Notes under the pieces: generated by a model
Databases searched by the model: none
What the model was told of the DNA's origin: nothing
Seen by the model: only the letters and a program-made list of their open reading frames with translations
Source: Tubulanus polymorphus
Lineage: Eukaryota; Nemertea; Palaeonemertea; Tubulaniformes; Tubulanidae
DNA length: 64,000 bases
NCBI RefSeq assembly: GCF_964204645.1
Contig: NC_134033.1
Location: 4,436,231 to 4,500,230 of the forward strand
Reading direction: 5' to 3'
Shown here: positions 22,282 through 35,038 of the stretch, in pieces
Layout: each line of letters begins with the position of its first letter
Numbering within the stretch: the first letter of the stretch is position 1
Made by a program: the position numbers and the translations under genes

Positions 22282-24090
22282 GGACCCGGTCTGTTTACTC
22301 TCTAAGTCAGAACACCAGTGCCTTAAACGTAGGTAGGGACTACACTCGGTTATGTAGTTTTGGGTCCCGGCTTAGCATTCTTCTATTTTCACTCAGGACC
22401 TAGTTGCGCAGTCTTGAAAAGTCCAAAAGTAGTTTTGAATATTAAGACTGGACATATGATTTACCTATAGAATTTCAATTATAGTTAAAGGCAGTTGTTA
22501 GATTGGCTATTGAAGTGAGATCGTCATAAAGCATTTTTAAATCTAAGTCAGAACTGTGCAACAGACCCCAGGAATCGAATTGTCAAATCGAAAAAAGTGG
22601 GAAACTGGGGCCCAGGATTTAACTCACGAATTTGTTCTCACAATTGTGGAACTGGGCACACAACTGTAGCGCCGGGTCGATCTTGTTCAGGAAACAATCT
22701 CACGACATTCACGCATTTCCTTTCGGTGCTAAATACCTCGACTCACTTTCAAAACTTCAAGCAGGCTAATTTCTAAAACTATAAAATTTCATTCTGTTTC
22801 TTACTAAATATGCGGCTGAAATAGAATAATACGAACTGCGAATTGTAATGAACAATGATGTTCTTTATATAACAAATAATCTCCAAGTTTTTGCTACGTA
22901 TGTTTTTCAAATAAGAACAAAATGATTTCTGAAGCAAAAAATACATTAAATTAGGGCAAGGTCAGATGTTACCGTAGATATGTACTTCCAATGTCCAAAA
23001 GGACTGGTCCAACTAAATTGTCAGCGACCCTTTTTCTGTTACGACTAGAGACGATCGACGAATGTGGCGAAAGGATTAATACATCGTTTCTCCTAATCGG
23101 CCGGGTCATTTTGTAAACTGCAACCAAATTTGTCATCATTTCTAACTGTCGGGTCCGTTATTTTTTAGCTGAAAAATTATTCAAAAGGTAATGTAGGCCT
23201 ACCGGGTAATTAGGCAGCCGACCGGGTCATGCTTAGCAGAAATCTGCAATCATCCGCCACTCCTGATATTCCCCTCGCGACGGAGACTTCCATCGGAGAC
23301 TTCCGGGTTCACACGTGTCTAGACAAATATACTTGAAAATAATTTTCGAAATCCGAGTCTCAAAATCATTGAAGAATCATACGATATATGAGTAAGATAT
23401 TTCTATAAGACACGAAGAAAAAAGTTTCCGCCGGTTGTTAGACTCTAAACAAACAGTTTCATAAATAAAACGATTGCTTTTCATTGGAATAAATACAAGT
23501 AAAAAGTCCCTTTTGCAATGAAATAAATGGTTGAGTTATACGTCGGGAACGCCCCCTAGCGGGATTGCTGGTGACAAGGAATCGTTACGCGCTCAACATT
23601 TTATAACACGAGAAATGTAAAATATTTGATGACGTCACTTGTTATAGAAATCTTTAAAACCGATAGAATATAAAAGGAACTGGTTTATTTATTGTAGACC
23701 TGATTTTTTTTTTTTAATTTTCAACTCTACCCCCAGTCTCCACTAGTTACATGTATCATTCCACGCACGTGCGGGTAATTACTGTCAAACATCACGTGAT
23801 CTAACAGATAACACCTGTTCACTGACCGCAACTACATTATTGACGATAAATATGAAAATATGCATTTTCAAATTTTGGACTGTTTTCGGAAAATGATACG
23901 GCGCAATTTTCAAATCTCGATCTTGTACGAGCTTAAAACCATAGATAGAGAAACAACAAGATTTGAATATGTGGTTTAAAGTTATCGGCATCTGTGACAG
24001 TCCGTTAGAACATTTTTTTTCGATGATCCACTTTGATTCTGTTTTGATAAAAGCGTTATCTTGATTTTCGTGTTTATTCAAAAAGATCCC
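22282..24090. other. Intergenic, nothing recognised
   Basis: Downstream of the SLC18-like gene. No coding frame is convincing. The stretch presumably contains that gene's 3' UTR. Confidence 0.45.
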
Positions 24091-24574
24091 ACCGCACAAT
24101 CAGATATCCATGCGCTTCACTTAGCTTCAACTCAGTTATTATATTGACTGAAGAGTGAATTGTCGAAACAGATATTGACGAAGTGTTTTACAGAGACGCA
24201 GAATATTTTGCAGTAACAGCAGAAAATATTACTGGATATTATTAAAACCTGAACGCTGTTCGGGAGCGACAGTAAATATATTTTTAGCAAAATAATTGCA
24301 CATGATTATAAACAAGATATATTGAAACACGTCTAAATTTAGAAACTGCGGTAATTACAGCGAAACCGAGAACATGAGAAAGTTTCACAAATACGAGACT
24401 GGCGCCAGTTTGATGGGAGATCTTAAAAAAAAAATAATTAGACTCTGATCCATTCGTCAACATTTCATATTAGCAAATTCGTCATTACATTGCAGCTACT
24501 CTTTAAAGAAATGTCGTGAAAACTTTGGAAATAGTTAGAAATGTGTTTGTTTTGAAGCGTGAATTGTGTTCAAT
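24091..24574 (+). promoter_or_regulatory. Conserved 5' flank of the large receptor gene
   Basis: These 480 bp are highly similar to 2385-2878, upstream of the decayed copy. The duplication therefore included the promoter and 5' UTR. No TATA box stands out in the conserved block. Confidence 0.6.
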
Positions 24575-27500
24575 ATGCAGCGAATGAAAGCGTTGTTCGT
24601 AGTTTTACTGATCGCTTGCGGAGACTGTATATTTACGCGGGCTGATCGCACAAACTCTGTCGAGGAAGCCGCGTCTGTTACAGTCAGTTCATCTTGTAAC
24701 AACACTCAATACTCCGTCGATTCTACGTCTGGTTACATCATTTCACCGAACTATCCGTCGTTAGTGCGCGGTGTTGAATGTCGTTGGTTCGTCAACAGCT
24801 CTTTACCGGGAAGTTTTCTCGTTCAAGTTTACTACGACATCGAGCCGTCGATATTCTGTAACGAAAACTATCTTCTCGTCGGTGAGTCCGACAACAAACT
24901 CTGCGCTACCGGAAGAAAACAACTAGATATCCGCAGTAACGGGTTGATTTCGTTGTTGTTTAGGAGTAACGTCGATGGAGCGCGAGGTAGTCGGGTTTAT
25001 ATCATATATCGTTTTGAAGAACAGAGTCGCTTGAAAATTGTACACACATGCTACAAACATGCAGTAAAAGAATTACCAACTCAAACAGGGTATGAATTCA
25101 TGATTTCTATCCGTCGATGTAAATTGTTGTTAGAATGGATCGGGATGCCAGACGGGTTTGCAATGAATTTAACGTTTATACATATTGATTTCAAATTAAG
25201 ACCAGGTGAGGATCCAATGAAAACTCGTCCTCAAATTTACGACAGATGGAACAGCACCAGTGATCCTATAGCTCTTATACGAGAACAAACCGGACATCCA
25301 CCTTCATCGTTTTATACTAAAACTAATAAAGCACGTATTGAGATCATTTCAAGTAGATCTCGGTTTAATTCGCAGTTACTCGTGCAAGTTTACAAAGTAT
25401 CAGATTGGAACATCTCTAACCCGTTAATTCAAGTCTATGATAAATCAGCACTGCTCACTACAATTGATGGAATACCACATATAGTAACTCAGTCTAAACA
25501 CTTATACTGCTGGTCTATCACAGTTGATGTTCTGCAGTACGTCGTCTTCAACTGGACACGTGATCTCGTCTCGTCACCAGGTGTCGTTGGTGTATATAAA
25601 CAGGAAGGGTTACGTATTGTGAGAACTGATATTTTACTCAGTTTGAACCATCTTAAAACTCTGAGTGTAAAATCAGACGGATTTCTCGCGATTCTGTGCG
25701 TTTTAATGACATCGGATTTTTTAAGATCGAACTTGAAAATAGAATTTGAAGAGAAATCTTTGACAATATCAGATATTATCGTCAACAAGCCAAGGATATG
25801 GGTACGTTCATTACAACCAGTTGTACTAATGCTTTGTATGATATAATTCTATGATTTTGAATATCATAATGTTGAATTTGACCAGTGAAATCTGAGATAA
25901 CTACGTTATGTGCTCCAACTTTTTCACATAATCCATGAGATAACCGGCAGATGAATACCATAGTAACAATTAACTCTTAATTGTCACTCTGTCAACTATC
26001 CACTTTCAGGGGCCGGTTTCACAAAGCGTAATAAACCCTTAATTATGATTGAATTACTAATCATGATTAAATTATCATGATTTAATCAAGTTAGGTGTTT
26101 CACAAAACGTAATTAACTTTAATTATAATTAAGTTAACTACAAAATTTAATCATCATTAGTTTATTATCAAAAACAAAAAGCTGCAGATATTATTCATGG
26201 AATTTGGTGTTTATTAATTGACGACGGCAATCCCTACACTTATTCAGTTTTTCAGATTGTTTGGCTCAAATAATTAGGATTTTTTGCCTTTTGTAAAAAA
26301 GGCATGTCAATACTCTAAATTCTATTGATTGTTTTCAAACGTCCTATGTCTTTTTGTCAGCACGACCACCACATACTTAGAAGTATTGAATTAATTGATT
26401 TTTTCCATACATATGATAGATTTCTGTCAGTAGAGTACATATCTATGGAGTTAGTGTTAAAAAGTGCTAATCACTGCTCGGAAATAAAAACCCCATTTAC
26501 GTACGAGGATTTTATTTTGCTGACTGGAGGTGAGTTTCTATTTAAAAACTTTTGAGACATCTTGCTAAGTTTTTCCACTGGTTCCTGAGACCTTTCAGAG
26601 CAATCTTTAACTCCCAAAGGAGTGAATTTCTCTTTTCCTCTAAACAAGGAAGGTTGTTGATGCTTGGAGAGCAAATGGCTGTCTAAAGTTCCGCCATTTT
26701 GATACAGTTAAATTGTAATTAAGTTGCCTAATTGTGTAATTAGTTAATTTTGTAATTAAACCCTTTCGTGAAACCGAATTTTAATCGTTATTAACTAATC
26801 ATGATTAAGGAAATTTAATCATGATTTAGGTCCTAATTATAATTGAAGTTAATTATGCTTTGTGAAACCGGCCCCTGGCATTTAGCCTTAGAAATACATG
26901 TTACTGCAGACTAATTATAATAATTAATCGGAGAATTGCAACACCTCAACTATTATCGATATTTTTTTCCATTTTAGGTAAGTTTAAAATTCTCGTTTTG
27001 TAAAAATGCAATGTTGTAATCGATTTTCTAATATTTCAGAATTATGTGAGGATAAAATCAATACCAGCTAATCTATTGTTCCCGAGATCAAAGAATACAT
27101 TTTATCGTGTAACTACATTACAACTAAACTGGAAAGTGAACATCTATGAAGACGGGTTGAAACTAACAGCGCTATCAGAAAACTGTGATCGAGCTGGTTT
27201 TTATATATTTGATGGTAGTAATTTCACAGCTAGACGCTATGGTCCGTATTGTCCTGGTACATTCTACGGTCGATCTGTCGTCAGCCTGATTACATCAGGT
27301 GGACCGGTTACTGTAGTAGCATACGCTTATTACTATAACAATCAGTTAACAGTTGGTAGCTCATCTCTTGAATTTGCTCCTATTGATTGTGACGGTTATG
27401 TTCTAGAGGAAGAACAACGTCAGATCAATATGACGTCACACTGTCTCGTGATTACACCTGAAAATCGACGCCTTCGCTTGAAAAATATTCACATATTATC

Positions 27501-30500
27501 AGAACACGAATATCAAATTGAGCGATGTTTTCTCAAGATGCCATTGTCATGTGATCAGTTTCTGAGTTTGAGGAATCAGTTTCTTAATAACAGTCTCGTA
27601 TTAAACACTGTCGATTTCGCAAGTGATGGGTTTGGATTCATGAGGTATGCACAATCGATTCAACTGCGTCGTAAATGTCTGGGAGTCAAAAAAGCTGCAA
27701 GTTTAAACGCTATCCCTAACCTTGAGATAGCTAAAGATAAATGTGGACTGGTGCAATCACCGCACTACCCGGGTACGGCAGGACGTATCGTAGCATCTAT
27801 ATCATATAAATTTGAAAACTCGATACAACTAAATACATTTCATTATTACTATTTTATTATCAAATTTATTGGATCAGTTTCATGCGGAACGAACAATGGA
27901 AGAGCAAATGATCCAATAATATCGAGGCAGTTTATACATGACGATTCATTCCGAGATGGAAAACTTTCTATTCCAACCCAACATGAAACTAAAATATGTG
28001 AAAATAACGCGGTTCGTGGACTTATATTTTATAGTTTAACAGATAATACTCTGCATTTTGAAGTAAATAATAAAATCCCAACCTTTCAAATACAATACAC
28101 TTTACACGAGTCGTTACCGATTAAACATTTCGATGATTTCTACTGTAAACAAGGATTTCTGGACTCCGGAATTTCTTGCATCAAATTCATCAGAGATGAA
28201 CGTCTGAATTGGGAGAACGCTGAAATATACTGTAGACAGAAGTACGCGGGACATTTACTCAGTATCAACTCAGAACAGGAAATGATTTCAATCAAAAGAT
28301 TATTCGCTACAGAACTTCTCCGAATGGCGTACTCATTAAAAGCGCTCATAATGATGATTGGATTAAAATGGCAGGTAAGACTAATGTTTACAAATATGAA
28401 TTAAAATAGTACGATTTTTAAAGAAGAAATAGTTATTTTCTTTTTTCACAAAACAGAATGATGGTTATTACGCGTGGACTGATGGTAAACCATTGAGCTA
28501 CACAGAGTGGTATAAACCTGTTATTAATGAAACGATCCCGGAAGTTATTCGAGGATTGATATCTCCGCTAAGAAAACAACCGATAGATGACGTCAATATG
28601 CCGTGTACAGCGATGATACTGAATAATCCTCGAGGATCAGCGAACTGGGTTCGATTCCCGTGTCAAATCGAGGAGACGCACACGACATTCATTTGTGAAA
28701 CAGAAAGAATCGATCTTAATGCATCTTCACAAAACGATACAACTGAAATAAAGTGGAAAAACATTGAACGATTTAACTCCACGTGTCTAAGAGGATGGAT
28801 TCGTATAGAAGCGCATTGCTATCAAATACTTACAGCCTGGCAAACGCTCCAATCTGAAAGTTTAACAATCGAAACAGCCAGAGAAATGTGTCTTACAATC
28901 GGCGGAGACATAGGTATAATAACATCTAATATTGAAATACAGTATTTGATAAATGTTTTCCACTTTCAGCATCAATATGGCGCTATACTGACTAATCATA
29001 CAAGCGGCAGAATTGTGGCAATACAACCAGTTGTAATTAGAGATTGGATAACATATTTTCAAACAGTGAAATGGTCAGTGACTGCCTTTGATAATGTGAC
29101 AGATGAAGCGCATTCCGTTCTATGTTCCTATGATGTAACTGGTGAGTTGGTTTCTGTAAGCGGTTGTCAATCGTGGCAGTTTGAATGTAACGATCAAAGA
29201 TGTATCAGCGACCATCGCGTATGTGATACCACACACGACTGTCAACACGGTGAAGATGAACTCGATTGTACGGATATCAATTTACACAGTCAGTTCCTCT
29301 GTAACGATGGACAGGTTATATCGATTAGCGGTTTCTGTGACTTTATGAGAGATTGCGTCGATGGCTCGGATGAGAACTCGTGCCATCATCCACCGTGCAT
29401 ATCTACGCAATATCGCTGTTCCAATCACCAATGTATCGATAGTTATAAACGATGTGACGGACTAGCAAACTGTAAAGACGGTTCCGATGAGATCGGATGC
29501 ACTGCCGAACTTTGTCAGGGGTTCTCGTGCGCGGACGGTGAATGTATTAGTTCTCAGTTGTATCGGGATGGTATCGTGGATTGTAGCGGAAGTCTCGAAG
29601 AAGACGAATTGGTCACTAATATGACAGTGAATCCCGAGGTTTACTGTAATAATGACAATCACTGTACGAGTCGTTTCACAGATCTGTGTAAGGAATCGGA
29701 TGAACAAAGATGTTCGTTCAATTCTCCGCGCTGTTATTCCCGACAAGAAAGGTGTATTTTAGAAAGGATGCCGATTGGTTTCCCGGTATGTAGAAATCTT
29801 GAACATATACTCGCGTGTAATGACTTCAAATGCGCGGCTGGTACTGTAAAATGTCCGGCATCTTACTGTATACCGATCAGACACGTTTGTGACGGTCGAT
29901 CCGATTGTCCTAATTCAGAAGATGAACGAAACTGCGAGACTTGGTCGTGTCCGGGAATGTTTAAATGTGGCCAGGAAAATCGATGTATTCCGCAATTTGA
30001 AGTTTGCGACGGTGTCGTAAATTGTAAACATAACTCGGATGACGAGTCATACTGTAAGGTCACGTGTCCTGAACGTTGTAATTGCCGGGGTCATTTCATC
30101 GATTGTGAAAACGCTCTTTTATCAGATATTACTGGATATATCATTGAATCAACCCGGGTTTTTATTTTGTCGAATAACCGAATCGTATTTAACGAGTCGA
30201 CGTTCAACTCTTTCATTTATCTTCGTTTTCTCGATATTTCGGGCAATAATTTGTCTTACATCGTTCCCAACGCGTTTTCTAATCTAAACAATCTATACAC
30301 ATTAGACCTTGCTCACAACCGCATAACTTCATTATCTGCTAATACATTCGCAGGTTTGATCGGTTTAAAAGAACTATTTCTTTTCGGCAATCCGCTGCAA
30401 CACTTAAAAGTCGGTAGTTTCCGAGGTCTGACATCACTTCCTGCCCTCGATCTTCACGGACTTTCTATATCGGTTCTCGGTGAAAACGTATTTAAAGGTT

Positions 30501-31684
30501 TATCCGCATTACAGTCGTTAAATATCAGCAGTAACAAAATTCATCACATTTCGAGCTTTGCTTTTTCTGGATTAGTTGGACTTGAAATTCTTGACCTCGT
30601 CAACAATTTTGGAGTAATATTCGTAGAAAGAAACGTTCTTGGCGATCTTACATCATTGAAATACCTCGCTTCGGATGCTTCCAAATTTTGCTGCATGGCA
30701 CCGAATGTTGACCGATGTCTTCCCGAAGCTGATCAATTTTCAACCTGCTCTGACCTGATGGGTAACACTGTACTGAGGGCAATCATCTGGATGATCGCAT
30801 CTTTCAGTTTTCTCGCCAACAGTATCGTTATTTTATTTCGATTTCAAGCTTTGCGGATGGAATTCTATGGAACACGTAACAAGTCTTCAGATATCCTCAT
30901 CATAAATATTGCCGGTTGTGATTTTCTGATGTCGGTCTATTTGTATTTGATCGCAGGAGCTGACCACGCGTTTCAAGGCGTTTATTATCTGAATTCTGAA
31001 ACCTGGACGGATAGCTCACTATGCCGTCTCGCCGGGGTTATTGTCACCGTTTCGTGCGAAGGTTCCTTGACTTTTCTCTTAATTCTAACACGTCAGAGAT
31101 ATTCAAATATCGTCAACCCGTTTTCTAGAAGTCCGATTATAACTCCGAAATACGTTATCGGTATTTGCTGCATTTGTTGGCTCGTTATAAGCACAGTTTC
31201 TATTCTACCACTGTCATCGTCGTCTTACTTCGGAGACAATTTTTACGGTACAACCGGAGTTTGTTTGCCTATGAATTTACTGACGATCGACGTCAATGGC
31301 TGGCACTATTCTTTCACTATTTTTGCCTTGTTTAATACGGCCATATTGGCTACGATAATGATGACGTACGCTCAGATGTATAGACTAGTATCTGGAAGTA
31401 GGTCGGGCTCGGGAAGAGCCGATCCTACCGAACTGGTTTTAGCTCGAAGGAGTTTAGTAATCAATCTTTGTAATCTATTCTGCTGGCTACCGATAATAAT
31501 CGTTCAGTTTTGCGCCGTATTTTCGGTCGAGATACCGAACCAGGTGGCTGCTTGGCTGACCGTTCTATTTTTACCGATCAACTCGTCTCTGAATCCGCTT
31601 CTTTATACAATACTAACTATCGATATGAAATCTATTCGTGAACGCAATAAACGACGACTAGGATTGACGACATCCGGTAAATAA
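24575..31684 (+). CDS. CUB-lectin-LDLa-LRR receptor GPCR (GRL101/LGR type C-like)
   Basis: Three coding exons: 24575-25801 (donor GTACGT), 27040-28374 (acceptor ATATTTCAG, donor GTAAGA) and 28457-31684 (acceptor ACAAAACAG). All junctions are phase 0, giving about 1,929 residues. Domains in order: signal peptide (1-23); CUB domain (about 38-150); further CUB-like sequence to about 405; a region of unknown type; another CUB (about 640-750); C-type lectin domain split by intron 2 (about 776-933, with DGKPLSYTEW); a second lectin-like domain (about 965-1080); six LDLa repeats (about 1091-1388, several with CDG...C.DGSDE); cysteine-capped leucine-rich repeats (about 1391-1590); the CC hinge; and a 7TM core (about 1629-1920). 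Core motifs are AGCDFLMSVYL, TRQRY and NSSLNPLLYT. The LDLa-LRR-7TM part resembles the snail receptor GRL101. It is a cell-surface receptor with unknown ligand. ATG 24575 is chosen because it is conserved in the decayed copy at 2879. Confidence 0.9.
26007..26877. mobile_element. TIR element in first intron of the large receptor
   Basis: The left end CAGGGGCCGGTTTCACAAAG is matched by its inverted form at 26858-26877. Imperfect AT-rich inverted sequence (TAATCATGATTAA-like) extends inward for over 100 bp on each side. No transposase is seen, only short frames. The corresponding intron of the decayed copy (4122-4400) lacks it. A clear target duplication was not found. It is a non-autonomous cut-and-paste type element of uncertain superfamily. 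Confidence 0.8.
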
Positions 31685-31815
31685 ACAATATAAAGCTGCG
31701 TCTATGTTCAATGTTAAATTTCTCACGTACGAATTCGATTCGTTGAAACCGTTTCCTTATTCCGAAAACTTTCGAAAGCGATTCAAATTTCTCGAATCAA
31801 TTAATGTTCTTTTGG

Positions 31816-31821
31816 AATAAA
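31816..31821 (+). terminator. Poly(A) signal of the large receptor gene
   Basis: AATAAA lies 132 bp after the stop codon. Another AATAAA-like run overlaps the stop itself. Confidence 0.4.
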
Positions 31822-31899
31822 AGAGATTTCATGCAGTGCGTATTTAAAGTAACTCAAGTCGATTTGATTTTTAAAAATCCGGTGTAGTTACTGTTTATT

Positions 31900-33344
31900 C
31901 AACTAAAAAAATATCCCCTACAGATGGCCTGATATCTCTACCTTTAGTGGTTTTCACATAACATGAGAATAATTTGACATCAAAAATAGTAGTTTCAATT
32001 GAAAATGAACCAGATATTATTTCTACTTTTTTATAATTGTTTCACATCCTTCGGAGTAGTTGAGAATGGAAACCTCAAATAGGATTTGTAGTCAAGTCGG
32101 AAAATAGAGGGAAAAGATATTTTGCGACTTCGAAAAAAGTAGTTTAATTGAAGATGAGCTAAACCAGATATCGAAATTTTTTAATTATTTTTCGAGAAGC
32201 TCTTAAAAGTAGCAGAAACTACTTTCAAATAGTAGTCGTAGTCAGGCCTGATCTACAAACCAAATCAAATCAGTTCGATCGTACCAGTCTGAGCAAGTGT
32301 ATTTTTTCAGTGAACCTAATCGTTTGTGCTAAATGAAAACGTCTTAGAAAACACTCATATCGAAATTTATACATTGACTGGTAATGATTTACGACGCGAT
32401 TACGATTGGATATCTTTTTTTTTCATTTCCAAAGAAAACAACAACAACATATTAACAAACCAGAAATCTTCAATTCTGTATTTCTAGGTTTAGATCAAAG
32501 GAGTGCGGTTCATTGTTTTAAACGAAATTTACTGGATTCATATTTCGTGGCCTATCTATCTCCGTCCCGTCATAGTTTCGTCACGGGTTCGAACCCGGGA
32601 CCCGTTGATCGTGGACGGCTCGTAATGTCCTGTTTCTCTGAGTGGCAGGAATACTGTTTTTGAGGTGACCGGGTTGTCGATCAGGTGACTCGTCTCGTCG
32701 GCCTCCGAGTTGAACTGGTGATCGTGTTTAAGACGCGTCAGCAGTGAATGATTTAAAGAAGTTAAAGAGAAAGGCCGATATCTGCATTTCATGTAGAATT
32801 TTTGATTTAAAAAGATTTTAAGATTTGAAAGAAGCCAATGATAAATGAAATAAGAGTTGAACGTTGGAAAATACCGTGAAGTAAGCAAACGTTTTCAAAC
32901 TAGTTTTTTGACCCAAGCCCGGGAGTTTCATTTTTGACAACGAAACAACTGTTACAATAATGTTTAACGTACATTGATATAGTATAAGGGGTTCTGTGTG
33001 ATTCGATGTGCACTACGTCATCGAAGTAAGCGTTTGAGCATGTTCATTTGTAGTTAGATATTAAGATGCCGGCTTAATCTGGAGCCCTACACTATGATTA
33101 TATAAACTAGAATCAGGGTTGTCAAGGAGCCTTATGTTAACCTCACAATTAGTAAAACGTAAAACACAGTCACTTTATAGGTTACTCACACAGGGACTTG
33201 TTTACCCGATGAAGCTACTATACTAGTAGCAAAACTCGTATCTAAATAAGACAAAAATACACTACGCTGTCTTTATACATTTCACTGAATAAACAAAAAT
33301 GTTGTATGAAACTTGAAATCAGTGGTTATCTGACTGAATCTCTA
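31900..33344 (+). repeat. Segmental duplication, copy 1
   Basis: Collinear direct similarity with 46400-47300. Shared landmarks include ACTTCGAAAAAAGTAGTTTA (near 32130), CACTACGTCATCGAAGTAAG (near 33009) and TTTGTAGTTAGATATTAAGA (near 33048). Indels and substitutions are frequent. The duplication continues into the GPCR relic at 33345. The stretch between 32260 and 32960 has less matching sequence. Confidence 0.75.
32560..32660. repeat. tRNA B-box-like sequence, possible SINE
   Basis: GGTTCGAACCC within a GC-rich patch matches the RNA polymerase III B box. A cloverleaf could not be drawn, so this is a possible SINE remnant rather than a tRNA gene. Confidence 0.25.
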
Positions 33345-33936
33345 CAGCGGATTTTCATACAGAAATATTCGCGAATTTCTCGTCGTAGTAAAAGATATAT
33401 GTAGACATTTACCACAAAATTACACATTTGAAACTTTGCATTTTTTGAATAAGTCATACAGAAATTATCTGTGTTTCTGTGAGGCTTGTAAAAATGTAGT
33501 AATAGTGGAAGGAAGTGTAAATATTGTGAATGCGAGTGAAACTGTTACAAGCATTATTGTCGTGCGTTTTGATTTTGTAGATTTCTGATCGGACGAAACC
33601 AATTTTCGAACCTCTAAATATAATTGAAATATTTCAACGGAATTTGATGTTAGTATACGAATTAAATGTAAAATGTAAATATGAATGACAATTATGAGGA
33701 AAAAATTTATTTTGGTCAAATAATTCGCGGTAACATCCGAAAAACTGACCGGTGAAATGTATCGACAAAGTAGGAAGAGGATATAGAACCAGCGAATTCA
33801 CTGCAGTGATTATCAACATAGTAAATCTAGCGAATCTCGGACGTTCTAGAGATATCACTATTATAAACCACGAACTATTGCTTGCTGCGAGTATCATTAC
33901 AAATTCATAGATTTGACAGCTGATCAGTGTATCCAT
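33345..33936 (-). pseudogene. Class A GPCR relic (TM3 to helix 8)
   Basis: Read on the minus strand, pieces in different frames line up as a receptor. SNSSWFIIVISLER marks the end of TM3. A TM4-like stretch follows, then a frame change near 33720. A basic third loop (SSDQKSTKSKRTT) leads to TM6 (IFTLPSTI) and a stop near 33465. TM7 and helix 8 remain in another frame (NFVVNVYIYLLLRREIRE, about 33433-33355). TM1, TM2 and much of the second intracellular loop are missing. The TM7 pattern (NFxxNxxIYLLL..REIRE) is closest to the intact receptor at 49770-50714. Related relics lie at 39640 and 47300. Confidence 0.75.
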
Positions 33937-34539
33937 GATGAATTTTGTTCATCTTTAACGCGCAAGAGAACAAACTGTAAAATGGGCATCAGCGTAAAAC
34001 TGATACAGTACATACAATCACTGATTGACAATACGATCAGATAGTTAGTTTAAGATAAACTGTGGAATCTGCGACTTATCATTATCATTAGGAAAGTAGC
34101 TGAATTTCAAAATGCTCCAAACAAGAACAGTGCACTAGGCAGAATGGCCTATGATACAGTACGGTAGACTCCGGACCTGTTCGCTACAGATATGATAATG
34201 ATGTAACTGATATAAGTTCGACCAATTTGCATTAGAGTAGATTTCATTAATTCATGAGGCTCGAATTTAGAATCGAATGGAAGTGTACTAACTGTCCTGT
34301 AAGATTTATTCTTAACAGCGAATAGAAAATCTATTCTCCGAAATCTAGCACAATCTACTGGTATGTTGTGAAACTTACTGCGTGAAATAAAAATTCAACT
34401 TAGTCAAATAAAAATAAACAACGTGCGAGAATTCATCGTAAAATCATTACATGTCAATAGCATCAGTTTATGATTCAACTAGTTCAACCAGCCACGCAAT
34501 ACAGTAACTAGGAGTTCTCAAGGGCTCAACTGCTCTAAT

Positions 34540-34660
34540 TCTGCGTTCCTTTAATGCAATTTTTCTATCTTTTGTTCATAAGACAAAGACGTGGAATCAG
34601 AACTCGGGATTTGAACCTGTGCACCTCTTACCCGCTGCCAAGTTCTGGTGACTGACACGG
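34540..34660 (-). repeat. tRNA-derived SINE-like fragment
   Basis: On the minus strand, TGGCAGCGGGTAAGAGG is followed about 25 bases later by GGTTCAAATCC, a good A-box/B-box pair of RNA polymerase III. The sequence continues into a non-tRNA tail. A functional tRNA is unlikely because no full cloverleaf is apparent. Confidence 0.4.
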
Positions 34661-34671
34661 TATGTAATCAG

Positions 34672-35038
34672 TCAAGTGTGATCACTAGTGATTATTGGTG
34701 ATTTCAAGTGTGGTGAGTGGTGATTTCAGGTGTGGTGACTAGTGATTTCAGGTGTGGTGACTGGTGATTTCAGGTGTGGTGACTGGTGATTTCACGTGTG
34801 GTGACTGGTGATTTCAGGTGTGGTGACTGGTGATTTCAGGTGTGGTGACTGGTGATTTCACGTGTGGTGACTGGTGATTTCAGGTGTGGTGACTGGTGAT
34901 TTTATGTGTGATGACTGGTGATTTCAGGTGTGGTGACTAGTGATTTCAGGTGTGGTGACTGGCGATTTCAGGTGTGGTGACTGGTGATTTTAGGTGTGGT
35001 GACTGGTGATTTCAGGTGTGGTGATTGGTGATTTCAGG
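34672..35038. repeat. 22-bp minisatellite, about 16 copies
   Basis: Tandem copies of GTGATTTCAGGTGTGGTGAC plus a two-base spacer (TG or TA), with few substitutions. It lies between GPCR relics and has no coding potential. Confidence 0.9.

Noticed and set aside
34672-35038. Regular repeats resembling a CRISPR array
   Set aside because: The units are contiguous 22-bp copies without unique spacers, and the genome is animal; it is a minisatellite.
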